From: CAYSAA01 sp964428905
GTDB taxonomy: Bacteria; Atribacterota; Phoenicimicrobiia; Phoenicimicrobiales; Stramentimicrobiaceae
Assembly (NCBI GenBank): GCA_964428905.1
Contig: CAYSAA010000183.1
Span: 1-5,095 of the forward strand
DNA length: 5,095 nucleotides
Direction: 5' to 3'
A program made the position numbers and the translations under genes. Below are positions 1-5,095 of this stretch, in pieces. The notes under the pieces were generated by a model that saw nothing but the letters and a program-made list of their open reading frames with translations, was not told where the DNA came from and searched no databases. Each line of letters starts with the position of its first letter. The first letter of the stretch is position 1.

Positions 1-867
1 AGGAAATGGAATGTACATATCAGTTATATCATGCAGGAAGAACCTCTTGGTTTGGCTCATGCCGTTAAAGTTGCCCGTGATTTTCTCCAGGATGAACCAT
101 TTCTGATGTTTCTGGGGGACAATTTACTAAAGAATGGTATAGACCAGTATCGTAAGAAGTTTGAACAAGGGGAAATGCAGGCTTTTGTTCTGCTAACCCA
201 TGTTGAAAATCCTCAGCAATTTGGTATCGTGGAGCTTGATAATAAAAAAATTGTACGAATGGTAGAAAAACCCAAACAGCCTCCCACGGATTTAGCCTTG
301 ATTGGTGTCTATTTCTTTGATAAAGTCATTCATAAGGCTATTGATCATATTAAACCTTCAACCAGGGGAGAATTAGAGATTACCGATGCAATACAGTGGC
401 TGGTTGATAACCAGTATGCCGTGGAAGCTGAGATAATAGAAGGCTGGTGGAAAGATACCGGTAAACCGGAGGATATTATAGAAGCCAATCGTTTAATTCT
501 AGAAGATGTTCATCGTGATCTAAAAAATGCAACGATTGATGATCAATCCAAGGTATTCGGAAGAATCAATCTGGCTGAGGGTGTTGAAGTGATTCATTCA
601 ACAATCCTGGGTCCAGTCGTTATCGGCAAGAATGCGAGAATCGTAAAATCTTATATAGGGCCTTTTACTTCTTTGTCTGAGGGTGTCCGGGTAGAGAATA
701 GCGAGATTGAATACAGTATCATTATGTCAAATACCCACATCAATAATGTCAATTGCCGTATGCAAAATTGTCTAATCGGTAAAGAGGTGAATATTTACCG
801 TTCGGGTGAGATGCCACGGGTTTATGAGTTTACTCTGGCGGATAACAGTAGTGTTCGCTTAATTTAA
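1..867 (+). CDS. Glucose-1-phosphate thymidylyltransferase, long (RmlA/RfbA-like) form, 5'-truncated by the window
   Basis: Cytoplasmic nucleotidyltransferase expected to make dTDP-glucose from dTTP and glucose-1-phosphate, the first step toward dTDP-sugars such as rhamnose. The frame is open from base 1 (RKWNVHISYI precedes the first ATG at 31), and family proteins have this stretch about 65-70 residues in. The true start and the N-terminal GGxGTRL nucleotide-binding loop are therefore outside, and the ATG at 31 is an internal Met. Seen: PLGLAHAV (bases 43-66), LGDN with the metal-binding Asp at 118-120, VEKP at 262-273, GELEITDA near 367-390, and WWKDTGKPED at 445-474, which carries the second acidic residue (Asp 454-456). 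After about base 550 the protein has hexapeptide-like beta-helix repeats (FGRINLAEGVEV, TILGPVVIGKNARI, SYIGPFTSLSEGVRV), the mark of the long class (about 350 residues). The stop TAA overlaps the stop of the convergent gene. The nucleotide (dTTP or UTP) and sugar are inferred from family resemblance; another sugar-1-phosphate nucleotidyltransferase is possible. Confidence 0.9.
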   Translation, partial: RKWNVHISYIMQEEPLGLAHAVKVARDFLQDEPFLMFLGDNLLKNGIDQYRKKFEQGEMQAFVLLTHVENPQQFGIVELDNKKIVRMVEKPKQPPTDLALIGVYFFDKVIHKAIDHIKPSTRGELEITDAIQWLVDNQYAVEAEIIEGWWKDTGKPEDIIEANRLILEDVHRDLKNATIDDQSKVFGRINLAEGVEVIHSTILGPVVIGKNARIVKSYIGPFTSLSEGVRVENSEIEYSIIMSNTHINNVNCRMQNCLIGKEVNIYRSGEMPRVYEFTLADNSSVRLI

Positions 868-3800
868 AAAGAAATACCTATTTGGGCGTAAATACGGAAT
901 GGAGATGGTTTGGTAAGAGCTTTGCCTGCACCGATGGTTAGAGTAAAGGGATTATCATAGGCCATCTTGAATTTGAAATTTACCTCAGCACCCAGAGATG
1001 CATTTATTTCCTCTAAAGGGGGAAATAAAGGACCTTCCCAGGCATGTCCGATATCTAAAAAAAATGTTCCTGAGATTCTTTCCAGAAAGATTGAAGCCCA
1101 GTCAAAACCAATTTTATGCTCGACTGTTTGAATGGGAAAACGGTATTCCAGATTGGAAAGGAAAAGGTGATTTCCACTGAAAGATGATGCTGAAAATCCT
1201 CGCAAAGCAAAAGTATCTGCATTGGTCGAGTTTAATTGGCTATTCGCTTTATTCCCGCCTAAATGAAACTGCTCTTTTTCATCCAAGCCTTCTGTAGCTA
1301 AGCCGGCAACCAAGCGAAGTGCCAATACCTTATTCTGATTGGAAATCGGGAAATATTTTCTACCATCAAACAGGATTTTATTGAAAGTAATATCACTGCC
1401 TATAATCGTGTTAGCATGCTGGAAACTTAATGAAAAGATCTGCCCAATTTCCGGACTAATGGACGCTGCATAGCGTTCAGTGTCGTCATAGGTATATCTA
1501 AGAATCAAAGAATTCACTTTTCTTTTGGTCGGGTCTGAATTTTTTCCCTGTTCTTTGTTGAGTAAATACCATTCCTTTTGAAATCCCAGTGAAAAATATT
1601 TATAGAAATAGCGAGCTGAATCCTGATGGGAAGTATAGCCTTCATCCGAAAACTGAATGGCAGTCTGGAGCTGAGAAGAAAAATCTGTTTCTCCCTGGAG
1701 GGAGAGGGAAAATATCGGTTCATGAGTGTAATCGGTACATTGAACATTATAGTAAAGTGATTGATTAAGCATACCTTGAGCCAGGGTAAAGGGTATATGA
1801 TAAAATTTTAAATGATCCTGAGCCAGACTGGAAAAACCGATATAAAGGTCATTGGAAGTGAATGACAAATAGGGACTCCAGTAAGTGGGCAACAGGCTGT
1901 TTATAGGGGAATAATACAGGGGACGATTCTCTGTTTCATCATAATACAGGGGACGGTTCTCTGTTTGATGAAACAGAGAACCGTCCCCTGTATTATCAAT
2001 CAATTTCCAAAGCATATTTTCAGTTTTAGATAAATGCAATTCATAACCTAAAGCATGATATTGAATGAAAGCCAGTTCTTTTCCGTTGGGTGAAATTGCC
2101 GGTTCAAAAGCCCCTGTTAGTACATTCGTTAATCGAAAGAATTGCTTATCTTCTAAATTATAGGCATAGAGATTAAAGATGCTGCTTCGATCTGAAGAGA
2201 AGTAAAGGTATTGGCCATCCGGTGACCAGCTGGGGCTGATGTCTGTATACCTGTCCATTGTAATCGGTTCGATAGAAAAAACCTGGTCATTATCGTCAAG
2301 GGTTAGAAGGCAGATGTCCTGATATCCTTCTTGCCACAGAGAAAAGGCAATCTGATTCCCCTGGGGTGACCAGACCGGTTGGGATATCTGTGTTCCATCA
2401 GAAAAGTCCGTTAAGTAAATGAGGTCTGAGAAAGATAATGAATCCTGTCTGGAAGTTTTATTTTCATTTTGTACTTTGTTAATGTTATGTAAATTATTAA
2501 CAACCGACTGTTCAATTGAAAAGAGCACTAGATTATTACTCCCGGCCTGGTTAATTACGGCAGCGATTTGATTTTGGGAATAATCAGGACGCCAGGCAGG
2601 ATCTTTGATACGTATTCCCTCAGAGATGCGAACCTGTTTTCCGTTTTCCAGATGGTAAAGAAACAAATCATGATAGCTATAATATTTTTCATATTGAGTT
2701 AATTTGGTGTAGATAAGATATTGCTGGTCCGGTGATAGACTGTAGGAGGTTCCATGGCCGGAAGTTCTTTTGATAAGAATATTCTCTTTTTTGTTTATAG
2801 TGTTATATTCGCGAATCGTAGGGTAGAGCTGAGGGGTATTTACTCTATAAAACAATGTAGCGGATTGCTTATCCGGGTTGGGTAGCCACAATGGGTTGTC
2901 AACCCAATAGTGATGATTGGTTAGTTGCTGGGATTCAGTAATTTTGCTGAATTGCTTTGCCTGGTCAATCTGTTTCTGATAGTGAGTGGTTTGCTCTTTT
3001 TTCCATTGTTCAAATAACTCATTCTGATCGACGCCGATAACTTTTTTTAGAGCACGATTCATTCCCAGATAAGGAAAAGCACAAAATTCGTCGCTGATAG
3101 CAATTAGCTTTTCTTCACCAAATTGCTGCACAATAAAATGAACAAGGGACTGTCCGTAAATATAGGGTGCATTTCCACCTGGCCAGGAAACGAAATAAGA
3201 CCCTTGGATCTGGTCTAAACTTTTCAACTGATTTTCCTGAAAATCAGAACACAAATACATTTCGTATCTACTATCTTCCAGACGGCCTCCGGTTGTCCAT
3301 TTACTTTCATTGTAGATAGCCAGACCTTCAATAGCCCAGAGAGGCTGTAGTGCATTGGGAGCAATAATTTGACCTAAAAAAAGGCGCAGGAAGTTAGTTA
3401 CTCTTTTGGTCATATCAAAGTGGGCTAAATGGGTATATTCATGAGCAAGAAGTATTTTGAGCCAACTATCAAATTTGGTGTTAAAAATTTTAAATCCGGG
3501 CGCGGTTAGATTAATCCGAATGGAGCGGTGGGGGATTGCTGATGCAAATCCATAAACAGAATCGCTAAAGTCTTCCAGAATAATGGCAATTTTTTTGTTG
3601 GGTTGAAATGGTATCCCAAACTGGGGAGTTATTTGCTGATAAGTTTCTTCAGCAATCTCTGCTATATGAACAGCTATATACTGATAATCAAATGGTCTTT
3701 CCACAGGGGTTGGTGCCGGGAAAATGACTGAAAAATGTTTGCTTTCCAAAACCAGCCAGTTAAGATTTGGATCATAGACTCTGGAAAGTGCAGAGATAGG

Positions 3801-3884
3801 CGGAAAGATGATTAGCATAAGAAAAAGAAATATAAAAAAATAGAAAAGTTTCGGTATGGAATTTTTTTGACTAAGCCTGATCAT
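864..3884 (-). CDS. Secreted HEXXH metallopeptidase - TolB/PD40 propeller - Omp85-like outer-membrane barrel protein
   Basis: A 1006-residue multidomain protein predicted to sit in the outer membrane; no specific function is known to me. Residues 1-34 form a signal peptide (Arg3, Lys7, Lys12, then a hydrophobic run 13-30, possible cleavage near A-L-S 32-34). Residues about 45-300 look like a peptidase MA (gluzincin) domain: HEYTH at 148-152, then WAIEGLA with the probable third zinc ligand Glu186. PD40/TolB propeller strands follow, with SPD/SPG-type motifs near residues 384, 431 (AWRPD), 505 (VWSPQG), 553 (SWSPDG) and 598 (ISPNG). From about 665 to the end lies a beta-barrel with Omp85 hallmarks: LGG (875-877), LRGF (894-897), FFLDIGHAW (to Trp949) and a terminal Phe. 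No POTRA domain is seen. Residues 632-658 come from a palindromic repeat inserted in frame. The ATG is the only sensible start, because TAA directly precedes it in frame; its ribosome site is weak (GGGGG 12 nt upstream). Convergent with the nucleotidyltransferase, divergent from the hydrolase. Confidence 0.88.
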   Translation of the reverse strand: MIRLSQKNSIPKLFYFFIFLFLMLIIFPPISALSRVYDPNLNWLVLESKHFSVIFPAPTPVERPFDYQYIAVHIAEIAEETYQQITPQFGIPFQPNKKIAIILEDFSDSVYGFASAIPHRSIRINLTAPGFKIFNTKFDSWLKILLAHEYTHLAHFDMTKRVTNFLRLFLGQIIAPNALQPLWAIEGLAIYNESKWTTGGRLEDSRYEMYLCSDFQENQLKSLDQIQGSYFVSWPGGNAPYIYGQSLVHFIVQQFGEEKLIAISDEFCAFPYLGMNRALKKVIGVDQNELFEQWKKEQTTHYQKQIDQAKQFSKITESQQLTNHHYWVDNPLWLPNPDKQSATLFYRVNTPQLYPTIREYNTINKKENILIKRTSGHGTSYSLSPDQQYLIYTKLTQYEKYYSYHDLFLYHLENGKQVRISEGIRIKDPAWRPDYSQNQIAAVINQAGSNNLVLFSIEQSVVNNLHNINKVQNENKTSRQDSLSFSDLIYLTDFSDGTQISQPVWSPQGNQIAFSLWQEGYQDICLLTLDDNDQVFSIEPITMDRYTDISPSWSPDGQYLYFSSDRSSIFNLYAYNLEDKQFFRLTNVLTGAFEPAISPNGKELAFIQYHALGYELHLSKTENMLWKLIDNTGDGSLFHQTENRPLYYDETENRPLYYSPINSLLPTYWSPYLSFTSNDLYIGFSSLAQDHLKFYHIPFTLAQGMLNQSLYYNVQCTDYTHEPIFSLSLQGETDFSSQLQTAIQFSDEGYTSHQDSARYFYKYFSLGFQKEWYLLNKEQGKNSDPTKRKVNSLILRYTYDDTERYAASISPEIGQIFSLSFQHANTIIGSDITFNKILFDGRKYFPISNQNKVLALRLVAGLATEGLDEKEQFHLGGNKANSQLNSTNADTFALRGFSASSFSGNHLFLSNLEYRFPIQTVEHKIGFDWASIFLERISGTFFLDIGHAWEGPLFPPLEEINASLGAEVNFKFKMAYDNPFTLTIGAGKALTKPSPFRIYAQIGISF
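1911..1996. repeat. REP-like palindromic element (three 26-bp arms) inserted inside a coding sequence
   Basis: The element has two direct 30-bp units (1911-1940 and 1941-1970; 3 differences) followed by an inverted 26-bp arm (1971-1996). Arms 1941-1966 and 1971-1996 are perfect reverse complements, 26 bp, around a 4-nt loop GATG. The first arm differs from the second at base 1926 (A against G). The core is CAGGGGACGGTTCTCTG. The segment is read in frame by the minus-strand gene, producing TENRPLYY twice with a 10-residue period (residues 641-648 and 651-658). The GGGGACGGTTCT core resembles palindromes associated with Y1/REP-type transposases in other bacteria; this is recalled knowledge, not a search result, and no transposase gene is in the window. 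Confidence 0.9.
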
Positions 3885-3918
3885 TTAAGGTATCAACCCC
3901 CAATCCTGTAATTTCTAA

Positions 3919-3947
3919 ATTATAACTTGTTTTTAGAAGTGTGGCAA
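3919..3947 (-). promoter_or_regulatory. Predicted sigma70-type promoter of the outer-membrane metallopeptidase gene
   Basis: On the minus strand TTGCCA (3947-3942, five of six to TTGACA) is followed after exactly 17 nt by a perfect TATAAT (3924-3919). Transcription would begin near 3912, leaving a leader of about 28 nt before the ATG at 3884. Predicted from sequence only. Confidence 0.7.
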
Positions 3948-3965
3948 GATAGTGTTTGGGGATGT

Positions 3966-4011
3966 CACGGGGAAGGTTGGTTCTTTTGACACACAGTCTG
4001 CCGTCCCCTGT
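3966..4011. repeat. Decayed copy of the same palindromic repeat family
   Basis: Bases 3993-4011 match the arm at 1973-1991 at 15 of 19 positions (ACAG, four changed bases, then CCGTCCCCTGT identical). Bases 3969-3978 (GGGGAAGGTT) match the opposite arm core GGGGACGGTT at 9 of 10. The two halves face each other and could form an imperfect hairpin with a loop of about 20 nt. The interior GGTTCTTTTGACAC differs from the copy at 1911-1996, so this may belong to a related subfamily. It lies between the two divergent promoters. Confidence 0.65.
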
Positions 4012-4021
4012 TTTATATATG

Positions 4022-4050
4022 TGGAAAGTCAGTTCATATTCGGGTATAAT
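4022..4050 (+). promoter_or_regulatory. Predicted sigma70-type promoter of the membrane-anchored hydrolase gene
   Basis: A perfect TATAAT lies at 4045-4050, with TGGAAA (four of six to TTGACA) at 4022-4027 and a 17-nt spacer. The start of transcription would be near 4057, leaving a leader of about 28 nt that contains the GGAGG ribosome site before TTG 4085. The weak -35 box suggests moderate strength or help from an activator. Confidence 0.6.
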
Positions 4051-4073
4051 TAAAATGAATTTTAGATATAAAC

Positions 4074-4078
4074 GGAGG
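4074..4078 (+). promoter_or_regulatory. Strong ribosome binding site that sets the TTG start at 4085
   Basis: GGAGG, within CGGAGGAAGG, sits 6 nt before TTG 4085. It decides between that codon and the in-frame ATG at 4055, which lies upstream of this site and lacks one of its own. Confidence 0.8.
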
Positions 4079-4084
4079 AAGGTT

Positions 4085-5095
4085 TTGATTAAGAAAAAAT
4101 GGTTTGATATTTTATTTTATAGTATTAGTGCGATTGTTATTCTTGTATTGTTATTTATTGGTCTGAGACAGCGTGGTTGGTTACCATTGTGGATTGATAA
4201 ATTACCTTCATCTCAGATTTCTGGAATATCACAGGAAGTTCGCGAGAGGAGAGCGAGCTTTCATATTATCAATGCTCATGAGCATGTACAAAATATAGAA
4301 AATCTTCCTTTATTAAGAGAGGCGATGGAAGATTGCCAGGTTGAAAAAATGGTCATGCTGGGAACCTCTGATTTTACCTTTTACCTTGACCCGGATTACG
4401 GCTTCACCGGGTATGATGAGAATAACGATTTTATTGTAAAAATGAGCCAGGAATATCCTGATGAGTTTGCAGCATTAGTAACGATGGATCCCCGGGATGA
4501 GGATAAACTGGAAAAACTGAAGAAGTATATGGTTGATGGGGCGGAAGGTGTTAAATTGTATAATGGCCATGGAAATTTCTATGATTTGTATTTTAATATG
4601 CCCCTGGATGACCCGGGGATGATGGAGGTTTATGCCTATTGTGAACAAGAAAATATTCCCATTTTGTACCATATTAATTCCGGACGTTTTTTAGCTGAGA
4701 TGGAGCATATATTACAAGAGTTTCCGGATTTAGTCATGGTTGTACCCCATTTTATGTTATCTTCCAGTAATCTGACCAGATTGACTCGTTTGATGCAGGA
4801 ATATCCGCAACTTTTTACCGATATTAGTTTTGGACATCCTGACTTTCTGGTTGCCGGCTTTAAGCGCATTTCAAATAATTTTGTTGCCTTTCAAGAGTTT
4901 ATGACAACCTATCGAGATAGAATTACCTATGGAACCGATCTGGTGGTGACTACCTATAAGGAAAAAACCCGTGCTTATATTGATGATGTACATTTAGCCT
5001 ATATGGATTTACTGGAAAGGGATGAATTTACATTACCTGCGAGTATTTATAACATGATGTCCAGTGATGGGCGGAAAAACGCTGATCCGGATGAA
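4085..5095 (+). CDS. Membrane-anchored amidohydrolase-2-type metal-dependent hydrolase, 3'-truncated by the window
   Basis: 337 residues are visible and the frame is still open at the window end. Start is TTG at 4085, chosen because GGAGG (4074-4078) lies 6 nt upstream. Residues 1-8 are basic (IKKKW), 9-27 form one hydrophobic helix and a basic RQR follows, giving an uncleaved signal-anchor with the catalytic domain outside the cytoplasmic membrane. The TIM-barrel metal site of the amidohydrolase superfamily appears complete: HEH at 65-67, Lys157 in GVKLYNG (possible carboxylated or bridging Lys), His196 in YHINSG, His222 in PHF and Asp285 in YGTDL. This order fits Amidohydrolase_2 (PF04909) or TatD-like hydrolases. 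Substrate unknown; decarboxylase, lactonase or amidase activity cannot be told apart from sequence. An in-frame ATG at 4055 would add ten residues but has no ribosome site and sits at the predicted transcription start. The gene is divergent from the outer-membrane protein gene and has its own promoter. Confidence 0.85.
   Translation, partial: MIKKKWFDILFYSISAIVILVLLFIGLRQRGWLPLWIDKLPSSQISGISQEVRERRASFHIINAHEHVQNIENLPLLREAMEDCQVEKMVMLGTSDFTFYLDPDYGFTGYDENNDFIVKMSQEYPDEFAALVTMDPRDEDKLEKLKKYMVDGAEGVKLYNGHGNFYDLYFNMPLDDPGMMEVYAYCEQENIPILYHINSGRFLAEMEHILQEFPDLVMVVPHFMLSSSNLTRLTRLMQEYPQLFTDISFGHPDFLVAGFKRISNNFVAFQEFMTTYRDRITYGTDLVVTTYKEKTRAYIDDVHLAYMDLLERDEFTLPASIYNMMSSDGRKNADPDE

Noticed and set aside
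31..33. ATG 31 as the start of the nucleotidyltransferase
   Set aside because: The frame is open upstream, the preceding residues fit the family, and the nucleotide-binding N-terminus would be missing; no ribosome site is evident before it.
522..548. A-run followed by hairpin GATTGA-TGA-TCAATC as a terminator for the minus gene
   Set aside because: It is about 315 nt past the stop, AT-rich and weak, separated from the A-run, and inside the nucleotidyltransferase coding sequence; probably chance.
998..1180. Short plus-strand open frame of about 60 codons
   Set aside because: It lies antisense within the barrel-coding part of the minus gene, with no recognisable domain and no convincing ribosome site.
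1911..1996. Possible CRISPR array
   Set aside because: The 30-bp units abut directly with no spacers and one arm is inverted, so this is a palindromic repeat, not a CRISPR.
3228..3247. Inverted repeat CTGATTTTC / GAAAATCAG
   Set aside because: A short 9-bp AT-rich palindrome inside coding sequence (residues FQENQ), without other copies or context; probably chance.
3986..4018. Alternative plus-strand promoter using TTGACA 3986-3991 and TTATAT 4013-4018
   Set aside because: The spacer is 21 nt, too long for a normal sigma70 promoter, and the TTGACA is part of the decayed repeat.
4475..4869. Two short overlapping minus-strand open frames
   Set aside because: They lie opposite the well-supported hydrolase gene, whose frame carries a complete metal site; they look like shadows.

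Overview
The window comes from a moderately AT-rich bacterium with a two-membrane envelope. The outer membrane is inferred from the central gene, which encodes a secreted protein ending in an Omp85-type beta-barrel. Strong Shine-Dalgarno and sigma70-like signals are present. A diderm anaerobe (diderm Firmicutes-like or Atribacterota-like) would fit the style, but the lineage cannot be fixed from this sequence.

Layout: (1) bases 1-867, plus strand, the 3' part of a long-form glucose-1-phosphate thymidylyltransferase (RmlA/RfbA type with a left-handed beta-helix tail), whose start lies upstream of the window. (2) Bases 864-3884, minus strand, a 1006-residue protein with signal peptide, HEXXH gluzincin-like metallopeptidase domain, TolB/PD40 beta-propeller and Omp85-like barrel. 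It converges on gene 1, and the two stop codons share the palindrome TTAA. (3) Bases 3885-4084, a 200-bp divergent intergenic region with one good promoter facing each way and a decayed copy of a palindromic repeat. (4) Bases 4085 to the window end, plus strand, a membrane-anchored amidohydrolase-2-type metal-dependent hydrolase that starts at TTG and runs out of the window.

The most unusual feature is an 86-bp REP-like palindromic element (1911-1996) inside the coding sequence of the central gene. It has three copies of a 26-bp arm, two in one orientation and one inverted, and is read through in frame as about 27 extra residues between propeller and barrel. A degenerate relative lies in the intergenic region, so the repeat family probably occurs elsewhere in the genome.

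The genes do not form an obvious single operon. Sugar-nucleotide synthesis and an outer-membrane protease/barrel protein are both compatible with cell-envelope functions, but no direct functional link can be shown from the window.
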